A stretch of 64,000 nucleotides of DNA from Schistosoma mansoni. Its lineage: Eukaryota > Platyhelminthes > Trematoda > Strigeidida > Schistosomatidae. Numbering within the stretch: position 1 is the first letter of the stretch; every line of letters begins with the position of its first letter. Location: NCBI RefSeq assembly GCF_000237925.1, contig NC_031502.1, positions 13,166,675 through 13,230,674 of the forward strand, given 5' to 3'. The notes below the pieces were generated by a model. It was not told the origin of the DNA and did not search any database. It worked only from the letters and a program-made list of their open reading frames with translations. Both the position numbers and the translations under genes were made by a program. Below, one piece after another: positions 1-11,984 of this stretch.

Positions 1-3000
1 TTCGCGAGTCTGTTTTAAGTTTACAGGCGGCAAACGGAAAGCCGATCGCTACTTACGGTAAAAGGTACGTCTACCTTAACGTGGGTTTACGCAAACCCAT
101 ACACTGGATTTTCGTTGTTGCAGACGTCTCTATGCCGATCATTGGTATAGACCTGTTACAACACCACAATCTACTCATCGACACACGCGCACGAAGGTTA
201 ATAGACGGAAACACTAAGTTATCCGTTTGCGTAACTCCTTGTTCTGGTTGCAGGTTATCCCCAGTCACGATTAAGCACGCCATAGACCCCTTGTACCAAG
301 CAGTACTCGACAAATACCCCGGGATATACCAATCGCAATCGAAATTAAGTTGTGTAACCAGCAATGTTACACATCACATCTCGACTACAGGACCACCTAT
401 ATTTTCGAAAGCCCGAAGACTCGCTCCCGAAAAGCTTAGGTTAGCTAAAAACGAATTCAACCACATGATGGACCTAGGAATAATTCGACCATCGAATAGT
501 CCATGGGCATCCCCATTGCACATGGTCCCTAAAAAGGACAGCAATGATTGGCGGCCAACTGGTGATTATCGGCGTCTGAATGCTAAAACCATTCCCGATC
601 GTTACCCGCTGCCTCATATTCACGATTTGACAGCTACCTTGAAAGGTACAACTGTCTTTTCGAAAATCGACTTGGTTAAAGCTTATAACCAAATCCCGAT
701 GGCACCTGACGACATTCCTAAAACCGCCATCATCACTCCCTTCGGTCTTTACGAATTTCTACGAATGCCTTTTGGTTTAAGAAATGCGGCTCAAACCTTC
801 CAAAGGTTTATAGACGACGTCTTCCGAGGTCTCAACTTCATACATGCGTATGTTGATGACTGTCTAATAGCAAGTTCGGACAGAGAATCACATCTCAAGC
901 ATCTGGACATGGTTTTCGATCGACTCCAAAGGTATGGCATTACTGTCAACATTCAGAAATGCCAAATCGGAACAAACTCTCTAGACTTCTTAGGACACAC
1001 TATTGATGCCCAAGGCATCCGACCCCTTAGGAGCAAAGTGGCGGCCATTCTGGATTACCCAGAACCGACCACGATCAAGCGACTGCGAACTTTTAACGGA
1101 CTCGTGAGTTTCTATAGACGGTTCATACCTAAATGCGCATCCTTAATGAAACCGTTAACCGATCAGCTTCGTGGAAATGCGAAATCAATTAGTTTAGACG
1201 ACATAGCCCGTAAAGCATTCTCCACAGTTAAGGAACACATCGCTAAAGCAACCCTGCTTGCCCATCAGGACACTCAAGCGCCCATTAGTATCGCAGTAGA
1301 CGCATCCGACTCAGCAATCGGAGCAGTCTTACAACAATGGGTTAACAACTCGTGGCAACCTTTAGGATTTTTCTCGAGACGGTTGCTAGACGCGGAATCT
1401 AGGTACAGCACGTTCGGTAGGGGACTCCTAGCTATGTATTGTGCTGTACGGCATTTCCAACATTCCATCGAAGGAAGAGAATTCACGCTTTTCACCGATC
1501 ACAAACCTCTTACCTTCTCTTTAAGTTCGTCCTCAGACAAGTACTCACCGCGAGAGTCTCGACAACTCGACTACATTTCGCAGTTTACTTCAGACATACG
1601 ACACATTTCTGGAGCAAACAATGTAGTCGCAGACGCCTTGTCTCGAATTAGCTCCTTGAACAGTTTCCAAGGAATCGACCTTCTTAAACTCGCTCAGCTT
1701 CAAAAAGAAGACATTGATCTTCAGCATGAGTTATCCTCGACAACTCTTAAACTAAGTATTAGGCAGATGGGAACAGGTAAGGAAACCTTACTCTGTGACA
1801 CATCTACAGGTAGGGATCGTCCAATTGTACCAAAACATTATCGCCGCAACGTCTTCAATACGTTGCACAATCTTTCTCATCCAGGTGCTCGTGCAACAAT
1901 CGAACTTAAAGCCGAACGATTTTGTTGGCCTGGCATGAATAAAGACGTGAGGGAGTGGGCACGCTCCTGTGTAAGCTGTCAGAAATCTAAGGTGATCAGA
2001 CACAACAAATGTCCCTTAGGTTCTTTCAAAACCCCTGACGCTCGTTTCGACCACGTCCATCTAGATGTGGTAGGTCCCTTACCCGACTCGAACGGATACT
2101 CATATCTCCTAACATGCGTAGACCGTTTTACTCGATGGCCAGAAGCAGTACCGATTAAGGACATTACTGCTGAAACAGTGGCTCGCGCCTTCGTCGAACG
2201 ATGGGTAGCAAATTTCGGCTGCCCTTCCACAATCACTACAGACCGCGGACGCCAGTTCGAATCTGGACTTTTCCGTTGTCTAACCTCACTTTTAGGAATC
2301 ACGCGCTTCCGAACGACCGCCTACCACCCACAAGCAAACGGGTTGGTAGAACGTTTTCATCGACAACTAAAAGCTTCATTATCAGCTTCAAACGTTTCAC
2401 AGTGGACAGACGCTCTTCCACTCGTCTTGCTAGGTATCCGCAATGCAGTGAAAGCTGACATTGGATACACTGCATCTCAGCTCGTTTACGAAACGACACT
2501 CCGACTCCCAGGAGAATTCGTGGATCCTTCAGCTTCTTCGTTGAACATGGATCTAAACGCCGACACGAGTAGGCTTTCAAACGCTATGCGTTCAGTTAAA
2601 CCTGCTCACATTCGACCTCAATCAACTGGTGTTTTCGTTCAACCTGAATTACGACATAGCACACACGTCTTCATTCGTCGAGACTCACATCGACGACCTC
2701 TCGAATCAGCATACGAAGGACCCTTCAAAGTTCTTCAACGCGAACCTAAGTACTATGTAGTCGATAAGAACGGTACGAAAGATAGCATCAGTATCGATCG
2801 ACTCAAAGCTGCGTACCTAGAAGGAAACCCTAGCTACGTCGATTTTCCTTCGGTACAAGCAAACGACACAGCTACTTCACTCGTAGTACCCTACACGACA
2901 ACCGACACACAACTTGATACTTCGTCAACGTCGATAGAAAAACCTAAAACAACGCGTTCTGGAAGACGAGTAAGATTTCCAGAACATCTTAACGAATATT

Positions 3001-3844
3001 GCACGTAGGACATAAGCTTTATCTTGAATTACCCTTTCAAAGTTTATTATAAATTTTTTTAATATGCTCATTTTTTTATTTATATAAAAAAAAAACATTT
3101 TTTTGAGCGTATATATATATATATTTATATATTGAAAAAAACCAAAAGAAAACCTTTTTTTCCGGTCGCTTTTACGCTGTTTGTAAGTGTATCAGTTTAT
3201 TTTTTTCCGCTCATCTTGTGTCCTTACGCAAGTACGAGTGTATTTTCGACATGCACTCACACGTTTTATTTTTCCTCTTTTCCAGGACGGCTGGAAAAGA
3301 ACGACGAAGTTTCGCAAGGAACCGAAATTTTCATTGTACTATATTTCTTTATTGCTACGTTGTACATTTTGGTCCCATAGTTTAAGGAAAGACGACCAGA
3401 CGCTGCTAAACGAAGCAAGCTATCAGAAGAGTGTTTACCAACGACAAACTCGTTGGGTTTAAACTTCTGGCTGGTCACGTCTTAGGGGCATCACTACCTC
3501 ACTAGGGGGGGAGTGATCTGTAGCTGTAAATAATTCCCCAAAATCAATAGCTCATTAAGTGTTCGACATTGGATGCTGACTACGTTGTTTAAGTGGACTT
3601 GTTTAGCTGAAGGCTTTCGGTCATGCATCCGCACCAGATCACGTTTCAACACAGCGTGGGACACAGCTCCTACGTTTCATTAGCCAGCTTATAGAAAAGG
3701 TCCTCGATATATTGGTAACGAATCAAATATATCTTTCCTGCCTCTTCTCGTCTGACTTCTGATTTCTATCTGACTGGGAACGATCGAACATAGAAGGTGC
3801 TACTGGTATCCAGTTGTAAAACTAGAATATCCGTTGCATCATCA
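1..3844 (+). mobile_element. Ty3/gypsy LTR retrotransposon, CsRn1/Boudicca-like, 5' part outside window
   Basis: The window opens inside the protease part of pol. The order of parts is protease end (to about 250), reverse transcriptase (about 430-1000, YVDD near 850), RNase H (about 1280-1650, with DASDSA and TDHKPL motifs), integrase zinc-binding region (about 1875-1990), integrase core (about 2050-2360, ending in the [11 protein letters not shown] signature), a C-terminal tail to 3008, an AT-rich noncoding stretch, a G-rich polypurine tract at 3505-3513 and the 3' LTR. The pol frame reads open across everything visible, so this part looks whole; gag and the 5' LTR lie outside. A second member at 33780-38651 is nearly colinear. 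Family assignment rests on motif content plus the tRNA-Trp primer site and CHCC finger seen in that second copy. The name Boudicca is from memory of schistosome elements. Confidence 0.9.
3519..3844 (+). repeat. 3' LTR of the first gypsy element
   Basis: This 326-bp LTR begins TGTAGCTGTA and ends in CA. It aligns along its whole length with the two LTRs at 33780-34107 and 38324-38651, but is clearly more diverged from them than they are from each other. It directly follows the polypurine tract. Confidence 0.88.
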
Positions 3845-6760
3845 GACTGAACTATAACCATGTGACCAATCAGTCTAATTTACATGGTTTAATAGAGAGG
3901 ATCTGGGTCACTGTGCTGATTGATTGCGGATTCATCTTAGTGACAGGCATTTGGAGAATTTCTGTCACTTGTAGAATTTCTTCAACTTAGAATTGAGACA
4001 TTTTCTCAATCAAACTCCCCCTCCATAGTTATCTGTGTACATTAGTTGAAGTGACAACATATAATAAGGTTTTATTGCCAATCTGTATTCATGTATGTGT
4101 AGTCGTGTAAAGTTTCTCGTAGTTTACCCCATTTATGTTCCACACGATGTCATCGTCAGCCTCTGTATCCTTCTGCCTGAGAAGTTATTGTGTTGTTCTG
4201 TAAAGGTTTCAAAATCCTTGTAGTAATTTCCGACGTTTCTCCCGATTTAGTTTTGGGTTACCGTGGACGGTTTTATAGTGGTTGATCGGTTTGATCGACA
4301 TCATTTTATGAGAATGAAAGAGTTGACATTTTCGCAGAAAAAAGACAGAAGATATTTTTCTTCAATTTTTCGGGCACTGAGAGTGCTGCAGTGATCTACT
4401 GACTCTTCTTAATTTTATCCGTAAGCTGTTTGTGAGGATGGCCCACAGGTGAAGTGAACTCTATCAGAGCCTCCAGAGGCTCATAAAGAGCCCAACCAAT
4501 CAGCGATTAGTTAGAAGCTATGCTACTAAAATAACGAGGTCCTGATTGGCTGTTTAACACACTGCTACTATGGGAACTCAAGGTCTTTTAATTACTATAA
4601 GACCCCTGTTTTTCTGTACATAAATGAACCTTGTAGTAAAGTACTTCTCTCATACTCGTGTCTTCTTTCTGGTCTTCAAGTCGTTGAATAGTTCTAGCCT
4701 GGGGTTATCAGAATAGCCTATGATCTGAATATAGCGTTCAACCAACAAGATATAACACTGTTTTAGGTTGATATGTGACTTTTATGGTTGAGTTTCCTGA
4801 GTACATGTGTTTCCAATGTTCGTGTTTTTTCCTCTGGCTATAACGTCCAATGATGGTATCTCGTTATCCCATTGTTCTCCTTTGGTTAATATCATCGAAG
4901 GTGTTTTTGATCAACTTATGTTTGTTTTTGACTTAATCTCTTGAGGATACGAAATGACATTTAGACATCCTAATATTTTTTTGAATGTTAGTTGAACTGT
5001 GGACACTAGCCTGTGCATTAAAGTTGCTGATATTAATGATCTCAGTAGAGATTCCTTAGTTTGTTTTGCAAATCCGGTAGTAATTGTTATGTTTAAGTAG
5101 GTCATCAGTCTTCTCGATACATTTCACTTTTCAAGGAAAATTAAGGTGACCCAGAGAAATTTTTCTTTCCGATGACATTGTTTACTGAGGCTGTATGATC
5201 ATATTTCTAATGATTTAACAAACGTAAGTCTGTAATAAAAAAAGACAGGTTATGTAAAAGTTTCCTAACTTTTCACAGCAAATGTCTCATACCCATTTCA
5301 ATAAATCTCACTTCTAACATTACTAAACGGATTGTACGATTTGTTTAGCATTCATTTAACCGGTGAACCATGTATTTATGTTTGGTAATTTTGATGTTTG
5401 GTTATAATTCTTTGAAAAAAGTTGGACCACAATCCCGACCAAAATGTTGAATTTACTTTAAATTCAATTGCTGAGATTTTTACAAATATAAATTTCCTTG
5501 TTTATATCTTATATTGATTTGAAGCCCAACTACTTTAAAACTATTCGTTCAAAGTTAGACGAAAGTTTTTATGAGTTATCTTAAGTTTTATTCAATTATC
5601 AAGTGAAAGTTACGCAATCCACTAGTGGGTGATGAAAAACAATAAAGTGAAAATAGATTACATACGAGAAATGTGAAAGCTAACTGTCTACTTGATGAGT
5701 ATTGGAAAAACCATAAACCAAGTTTAAATAGATTGTAATAACTTATAAAGCTAGAGTGTGGGTTTCAGGAACTAGATAAAGTGATAAAGTTGATAATTGA
5801 GATTTTAGATCAGCAGTTGCTTTTTTTGATTCGTAACTGATATACCTTGATGACTACTTAAACGTATTTTTTGTGCATTTATATTTTGTCAAACAATGGA
5901 AAGTTCGTTAAGAAATATATAAATTTATGTGGAACCCGGTTGATATGAATTTGTAGACTTTTTTTTTACCTAAAACAAACTGAGTAAACCATGATATTGT
6001 TTCTATAACTAAAATAACCCATTGTGTTATTGAATAGAAATAAAGAGAATTCAGCGACGAAAACTTTCTTTTCAACGAAATGATTTACTTGAGTTGTGCA
6101 TTTGTATTTATGGCCGTATGGTAAATGTATGAATATATAGAAACTGTTTACGTATCAATACCAAGGCTGGACTTGATAATTCAAACAAACTGAGTATTGA
6201 GTAGAGAGTTAATCACAAATATGTTTTTTGTTATGTCCCAATGAGTAGGAAAATCGTATTTCTGACTCTCTGACTTAATGTAAGCCACTCCTTCAGAGTG
6301 AATAAGTAACCGACATTAAATGAACCGAAGTTTAAGTAGTACAAAGAAAACAATATTTTGGTACAATCAAAATCATAATAGGCCTGAACATGTTTATGTT
6401 AAGTTATTTTCGGTCAAGTTGAGTTTGCATGACATGTCACTGTATTAATTTGTGTGTTTTAAGGTGGGTATGAAAAATGTATATGTTCTTCCTCTTCAAT
6501 GTCTCGCATCAACTCAGCCCTCAAATACTATGAAACCATTCCATCAAATTCCGACTAAAGTTCTTATATGAAGTAGTGGGTTTGAAATTGTGTGTGTGTG
6601 TGTGTAGATTGTGTGGAAAATAAATAAAATCAGATGTGGCTGTTGGGATAAATAGTCCAAGTTAGATGAATATTCAGACATTCTTTCTTATTGAGGGCAG
6701 AGAGATTAGCATAATATGAAACGCTTCGGCTACTCGCATATCTTTACTGTTTCAAGAACC
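3845..6760. other. intergenic, no gene recognised
   Basis: This is AT-rich DNA with no open frame that resembles a known protein. It contains a promoter- or LTR-like stretch at 4395-4740 (listed separately) and a short (TG)n run at 6590-6605. I see no RNA gene. Confidence 0.6.
4395..4740 (+). repeat. possible solo LTR or promoter-like block
   Basis: The block has a CCAAT box near 4496, an ATTGG box near 4547, a TATAAGA-like box near 4600, an ATAAATGA near 4620 and a GC-richer 3' part. That order resembles an LTR with promoter and polyadenylation signals. No second copy is visible in the window and no flanking target duplication was found, so the call is weak. Confidence 0.25.
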
Positions 6761-7082
6761 TGAAGATACCGCAGGTATTGTAGTTTGACAACAATTTACC
6801 AGTAACACCTATAATTGAATCGCACCCACCCAGCGAAATCAAATGTCAGAAGCGAGGAGGTTGGAAGATATATTTGATAGATTATCAATATATCGAGAAG
6901 TGGATACTTTAAACTGGCTAATGATCGCAGGAGACGTTGAGCATGCCGTTGCAACTCGTGATCTGGTGCGGATGCATGACCGAGTGCCTTCAGCTAGGTA
7001 AGTCCATTAAAACTAATGTGGTCAGCATCCAATGTCGAACACTTACAGAGCTATTGATTTTAGGGATTTATTTACCGTTACA
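6761..7082 (-). repeat. solo LTR of the CsRn1/Boudicca-like family, inverted
   Basis: The reverse complement of this segment aligns end to end with the family LTR, starting TGTAACGGTAAATA and ending GGTATCTTCA. At 322 bp it is full length. It is more diverged than the LTRs of the element at 33780, so it is probably older. No internal gypsy sequence adjoins either side, as expected after LTR-LTR recombination. I could not see a target-site duplication. Confidence 0.85.
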
Positions 7083-7559
7083 AGCTATTTATTTTTTTAA
7101 TATCGATCTGGTGATTATTGAAAATAGCATGTACTGCTTTTGCTGATTTAAATAGTAAATTTTCCTGTTCTACAGGATTATTAGGGGGTCTTTTTGTATG
7201 GCGTAAGTGTTACTTAGCAGGAGTCGAGATCTCACGGGAAGACTCTCTAATATAGAACGTATAACAATCTGCACAACCTAATCTGTAGACATAATTTTGT
7301 GTGGAAGTGAACGGGATGGTATCTTTTATTCTAACTAAAGCGTTTCTTAGAGTGTTAATTGCCCTATAGAAAGCTTTCATTTTCTACGTTTTCAATATCC
7401 GTTTTAACTCTTCTGTTGTACCTTGTACTACTTAAACTTGTGTTAATTTAATTAGGTTACTTATTTACTTTGAAAAAGTGGCCTACATTAAGTCATGAAA
7501 CAACAGAAATAAAATTTTTCTACTTATCGGGCTACAACAAAAATATATTTATTATAGAA
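7083..7559. other. intergenic, nothing recognised
   Basis: Short AT-rich spacer between the inverted LTR and the decayed Penelope-like element. No open frame or repeat is recognised. Confidence 0.5.
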
Positions 7560-8760
7560 ACTATGTGTTTTTTTGTAACTATATTGAAAATAACAACTGT
7601 GTTATTTGCATCCCAAAATATTATCTAAAAGAGTTACCTTTACGATGTACTCTCAATGTGCAATTCGGATTTAATAGTGATTTCTATAGACGAACTGATG
7701 TAGTTGCAATGGTTTCACCACTGGACTTCTTCTTGGCTGATTGTTTCATAGCGAATCTGGAAAACAATTGAGAAACTTCATTCATATAAGAAACATATGG
7801 ATGATACTTACATTATCTGTGAAGAAGATATAGACCTCAGTGAAATTATGGATGGATCCAATAATTGTCATCACTCAACTCAGTTCACGTTGGAAGCAGA
7901 GGTAAACGAGGAACTTCATTTCCTTGATGTTCAGGTGAAAAGAAACTCATATGGTTTTTTTTACAAAGATCTATATATGAAATACCGACGTTGAGTGGTC
8001 AGTATACGAGTTTCCATATCTGGGTCCCATTGAGTGGAAAGAAAATCTTATTTCACTCTTTATAACCAAGGACTAAGCAAATATGTTTTAATGACACAAT
8101 AGATGACGAACTACTTCAACTTCGACAGATACTCGTCAGAAATGGTTGCCCACCTACATTTATCTGTAGGAACTTAACACCAAGATAACATCCTGAAAAC
8201 GCACCGACAGTTCAAAAGAAAACTCTTTTTATGAGTATTGAATTCAAAGGAGATACGGCTGCCGAACTTTTGAATGAACGGATTTCCGAATCCCTTATTA
8301 AAACCCAATCAGCTAGGCTTAATATTGTGCTCTCAAGCCAGTCTATCATTCACGGATGTGTTAAGAATAGGCTCCCGCTTTCGGTTACATAGATGTGCAT
8401 CTATGAATTTTCTTGCTTCTGTGGGTTAGGTTACATTGTCCGCACAAAGTGATCGCTTTCTAAAAGCAGTTCAGAACATTACCCGGTGAGTTTTTTTATG
8501 AGGAGAATGCGAAGCAGCCACCAGTTCAATACAGAACCACTTAATCAACTCTGAACACGTTGTACCAGAGGATTCTTCCTTCAAAATAATCTACTCAACC
8601 GAAGGAACTGGGTCTAAGGGAGGCCGAATAAAATGTTATGCGCTGCTGAAACATTGGCGATCCAACAATTCCACCCCAACTCTGCGTACAAAAACGATAC
8701 ATTCAACTTCTCATCTTTCCTTTGCCCTAATTGCCTTATGTAGTATGCTTCGGTCTTGTT
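7560..8760 (+). mobile_element. Penelope-like element, heavily decayed
   Basis: Translated pieces match the better copy at 21242-22709 in order. They include a stretch equivalent to TDGAAMGSPLGPILADIFLA (here TDVVAMVSPLDFFLAD), the RT motif MDDT near 7800, then LHFLDVQV, then FKGDTAAELLNERI near 8250, and a GIY-YIG-like YEFSCFCGLGYI near 8410. The reading frame is interrupted many times by stops and shifts, so this is an old inactive copy. It is 5'-truncated in the RT domain. Penelope-like elements combine an RT with a GIY-YIG endonuclease, and both halves are represented. No inverted arms like those of the 20.7-kb copy are obvious. Confidence 0.75.
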
Positions 8761-9081
8761 TCTTTTTATTATTGTTTTGTAATTTTAGACTAATCAGTTA
8801 TTATTATCCTTTAACAATTTTTCGTGATTGTTATTCACTTATTATTATGACCTTTATGTTTTACATTTCTTTTCATATCTGTCAAGCAGACAATTATCTT
8901 CCATAATCCTGACCTGTAATTTATTTTCAACTTTCTGTTCTTCTCTAACCTCATTTGAAACTTGAAATCTTAGGTCATTTTATGATGCAATCTTTTCTAT
9001 CTTTCTATAGACATATATTTACCATATGACTATAAATACGAATGCACAGCTTAAGTAAACGATTTCCTCGAAAAGAAATTT
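8761..9081. other. intergenic, nothing recognised
   Basis: AT-rich spacer between the decayed Penelope-like copy and the first SINE. Nothing supportable is seen. Confidence 0.5.
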
Positions 9082-9207
9082 TTCACTGTTGAAATCATGA
9101 ATCAATTGAAGCTAGACCACTATCGAAAACCTGGAAGCACTGGACGGCCGTTTCGTCCTACTATGGGACTCCTCAGCAGTGTGCATCCACGATCCCGCAC
9201 TCGCTGA
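9082..9207 (-). repeat. Sm-alpha-type SINE fragment with hammerhead-like core
   Basis: On the minus strand this reads as the 3' half of the SINE also present at 10341 and 56680. It contains CACTG, then CTGAGGAG, a short stem-loop of TCCC and GGA around ATAGTA, then CGAAAC, a minimal stem III, GTC and CAGTG. CACTG and CAGTG can pair as stem I. The core agrees with the hammerhead consensus CUGANGA...GAAA, with G at the tolerant position 7. The tRNA-like head is missing. Sm-alpha repeats with active hammerheads are established in schistosomes; activity of this copy is inference. Confidence 0.8.
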
Positions 9208-9209
9208 AT

Positions 9210-10340
9210 TTTTTTTCTTCCATACTCAACTGTAGTTTCAAATCAATATTTGTGTGAGAAACCAAATCAATTCATTGAACTCAATGTCTACTCCATCATA
9301 GTTAGGCATGACATTATGTTTACAAACCATTGGATAAACGTTCATCATTGCTATGGCCAAAACCTAACAGCAATTTGTCCGAATTCGGCTGTCAACTAAG
9401 GATCATGTTGTCAGGGAGAAAAATTCTAGCTGTTCTTTTTGGAATATAAATCAGTCCCAATGCCATTGATATTTATAGCTCTAGCAAACTCTAGGATACT
9501 ACATCTATTATGTTTATCAGTCATCCTGAAACATCTAAAGTTATCTACCCAATGTTCTGCATCGACTAGAAATCCAAAAACTATATTGTTATAAACCTTG
9601 ATTCCTTTGAAAAGCAGATAATTTGAGACGTAATTAGGGAACTGAATTAAGGCATCCCTTTTTGTCTTGAGTGTACAGTATCTATTGCAGATACGCACGA
9701 AATGAAGCAAGTAGTTGGTTTTAAAGCGAGAAGAGTACGAGTCAGCATTTGGTTGAGTACAAGATGATGATTTTGTATGCAACGGGTGTTCTGAGTTTTT
9801 TAGTGTTTATCTTTTTGTTTATTGTTCATGAAAATCATCACTTCCAAAGATGGAGGAAATCATGATCGGTTTTCTTATGATTGTTATATGCTAGTTTCTG
9901 ATCTGAAGTTTTCCTGCTTTTTGGGGGTATTTCAACATACAGTGATGATGGTCAATTTCTAAGTAATGGAAGCTTGATATATACATAACTATTGACTGAA
10001 TCATTCCCGATCACCAGTAAACATTATGCAATATTACGTCAACTACCAATACAGATAAAGTTGTAAGAAGCTGAATAAAATTCACGATATTATGGTATAG
10101 CTCTCTTCAGGCCATGGATCAAGTTGCGGTTAGGCAATCAGTATTAGCAACTAAACTCTGAGCTGTACTGTATTTGGTTTTAAATGTTTGAAGATAATCT
10201 GGAGAGTTTTCAACCAACAGTTTAATTTTATCGATCTGTGTGTATTTCCTGATATCGACTTTAGAATGTGACAGAATAAACCTGTGAGAAAACCAAACGT
10301 TTGTAACAATTGTTTCACCAGAAGTTAGACATTAACACCG
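9210..10340. other. intergenic with one unassigned minus-strand open frame
   Basis: Mostly AT-rich. The only notable frame is 9426-9782 on the minus strand (118 codons), described separately. Confidence 0.5.
9426..9782 (-). CDS. unassigned open frame, 118 aa
   Basis: An ATG-initiated frame on the minus strand with a mixed composition, Cys- and aromatic-rich in its middle (around residues 25-95). I do not recognise a domain, signal peptide or membrane segment. It may be an exon or a remnant of a mobile-element protein, or chance. Length alone makes it unusual for this AT-rich DNA. Confidence 0.22.
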   Translation of the reverse strand: MHTKSSSCTQPNADSYSSRFKTNYLLHFVRICNRYCTLKTKRDALIQFPNYVSNYLLFKGIKVYNNIVFGFLVDAEHWVDNFRCFRMTDKHNRCSILEFARAININGIGTDLYSKKNS

Positions 10341-10562
10341 TTGGACGCCGGCTCAATGGTCTAAAGGTTAAGCAGTCGCGCGCAAAACCGATAGGTTCTG
10401 AACCGAATCTCGCAAGGCGGGATCGTGGGTGCGCACTACTGAGGAGCCCCACAATAGGACGAAACGGCCGTCCAGTGCTTCCAGATTTTCCATGGTGGTT
10501 TGGTTTCAATTGACTCATGGTCTCAACTATTAAAATCACTATAATATCCACAAAAACCCCTT
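10341..10562 (+). repeat. Sm-alpha-type SINE, near full length, with Pol III box and hammerhead core
   Basis: The head has a tRNA-like A box (TGGTCTAAAGGTTAAGC, near 10357) and a degenerate B box around 10395-10415. The body holds the hammerhead core: CTGAGGAG near 10439, a stem II of CCCC/GGA around ACAATA, CGAAAC near 10459, a two-pair stem III with a GGCC loop, and the GTC cleavage triplet before CAGTGC. GCACT upstream can pair with AGTGC downstream to form stem I. All core positions fit the consensus with G at position 7. This is the most complete SINE copy in the window. Its sense strand is plus. Confidence 0.87.
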
Positions 10563-10982
10563 CAGAACTAATTTAGGCATTTTAGTAATATTCATCCTTA
10601 CAATTATATTAAAAAACGAGTGTGTCAATACCAACATATAGGAACGAGGAATACTTGAAGGTTTCCGTTCTGCGACTAAATGAAGGAAACGTAATTGAAC
10701 GTGTTCTAAATTTTATCCATAGTGCGAGCGAAACAGGCCATGAATATCGATAAATTGCTAATAATTAATTGGTCTATTAAGGCAATATTACTATTGGTTG
10801 ATAATTTCTGTTATCATACATAACCTGATTACCATACTTTAATTTCCTTCCCGTTTAATTATTGATTCAACAGTTGATTGGTCATTTAATTTCAATATAT
10901 TTATTGGAATGAAGCTACATCTTTCCGTCTGACCTTTTATCTTACTTCGGTTGCACGTCGGCGGATCTACCATATTCCAACA

Positions 10983-11267
10983 ATGAGTCAAACATATGAA
11001 TGGAAAAGCGAGGTCATAAAGAAACAGGCCCAAAAAGAACGAGAGAAAGACGTGGAAAAACGATGGGAAGACGTTATGTCTAAGAACGGTGAGGGAGCTC
11101 CCGAATGGTTAAAAGAAGCTGCTATGAGGAAAAAGCAGAAACAAATTTTGAAACTGAAAGATGAGAATTTAGCTCCATGGCTAAAAGAAGTTCAGAAGAA
11201 GAATGCCGGCTTAGCAAGAAGGATATCCGATGCCACAAATTCTGAAATTGAAAGTAATTTGAGCTGA
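10983..11267 (+). CDS. small basic protein, 94 aa, unknown function
   Basis: An intact ATG-to-TGA frame encoding a very Lys/Glu-rich, probably helical or coiled-coil protein. A motif recurs twice: A39-P-E-W-L-K-E45, followed by a run of basic residues, and A64-P-W-L-K-E69, again followed by basic residues. It has no signal peptide, membrane segment or cysteine cluster. Codon use looks coding, and the frame is followed by AT-rich noncoding sequence. It could be a single-exon gene or the last exon of a larger one; a possible 3' splice acceptor (TTGATTCAACAG) ends near 10874, and the frame is open upstream of the ATG for several codons. Paired P-x-W-L-K-E motifs are reminiscent of short actin- or phosphatase-binding motifs, but that is speculation. 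Confidence 0.55.
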   Translation: MSQTYEWKSEVIKKQAQKEREKDVEKRWEDVMSKNGEGAPEWLKEAAMRKKQKQILKLKDENLAPWLKEVQKKNAGLARRISDATNSEIESNLS

Positions 11268-11586
11268 AATACGAATTTGGTGCTTTTTTTCTTTATTACG
11301 ATAGTTTGATATGTTTTTTGAATGAATGGTAAACTAGATTATTCAATATCATATGGATTGCATACAGAGATTAACTATACCACAAACACACATATGCGTT
11401 TATTACCATGATTCCTTTCCTTGTATATTATTATTTACGCTTTATTTAATAACCTGATTTATGGAAATCCAGAATATTTTGCTAACACATGACCTTTATT
11501 TTTTGAGTTTATTATATGCTGAACATGTTGCCCCAAATCTCTATGAATATTTAATCGAATTTTTCAGCCCTTACCGATTTATCTTC

Positions 11587-11775
11587 ACAGTTGAAATCGC
11601 GAGTCAATCTAAGCTAGACATTGAAAATCTAGAGGCACTAGACAGCCGTCTCGTCTTAGTATCAGACTCCTCGACAGTGCGCTTTCATAACCCCTCACGC
11701 TGGACTTGGAACCATGACCTTCGATCTCGCGCGCGAGCACTCAACTTCCAAACAACGGCCGGTATCGAATGGTGT
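11587..11775 (-). repeat. Sm-alpha-type SINE, diverged, minus strand
   Basis: On the minus strand this shows the SINE order: a degenerate tRNA-like head with a GCTCGCGCGCGAGATC string, then the hammerhead region and the tail ending in GATTTCAACTGTGAAG. The ribozyme core is damaged (TCGAGGAG instead of CTGAGGAG, and CGAGAC instead of CGAAAC), so self-cleavage is unlikely. It lies head to head with the plus-strand copy at 11985. Confidence 0.72.
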
Positions 11776-11984
11776 CAGTGTCCAACTTCAATAAATCGTA
11801 ATTTTGCACAATCCTTCGTCGATTGACTATTGTGAATATCTGTCACACCTGACACGGAATGGACTCCACTGGTCACAGCTTCTCACCAGAACATCTTGAC
11901 GCCGGCCACTAGTGAGAGGAAGATTGTTATCAGTATAGGGGGGTTTGTGGAGATTGTAGTATTTTTCACATTTAAATTCCGCGT

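Noticed and set aside
10341-10420. A tRNA gene at the SINE head
   Set aside because: The A box is good but the B box is degenerate and no cloverleaf or acceptor stem forms; it is the tRNA-like head of the SINE.
10310-10551. Open frames on both strands at the SINE
   Set aside because: They are produced by the GC-richer SINE body, and the same strings recur at other SINE copies.
11461-11826. 121-codon plus-strand open frame
   Set aside because: It runs across the antisense strand of a SINE copy (11587-11775); the translated string has no protein similarity.
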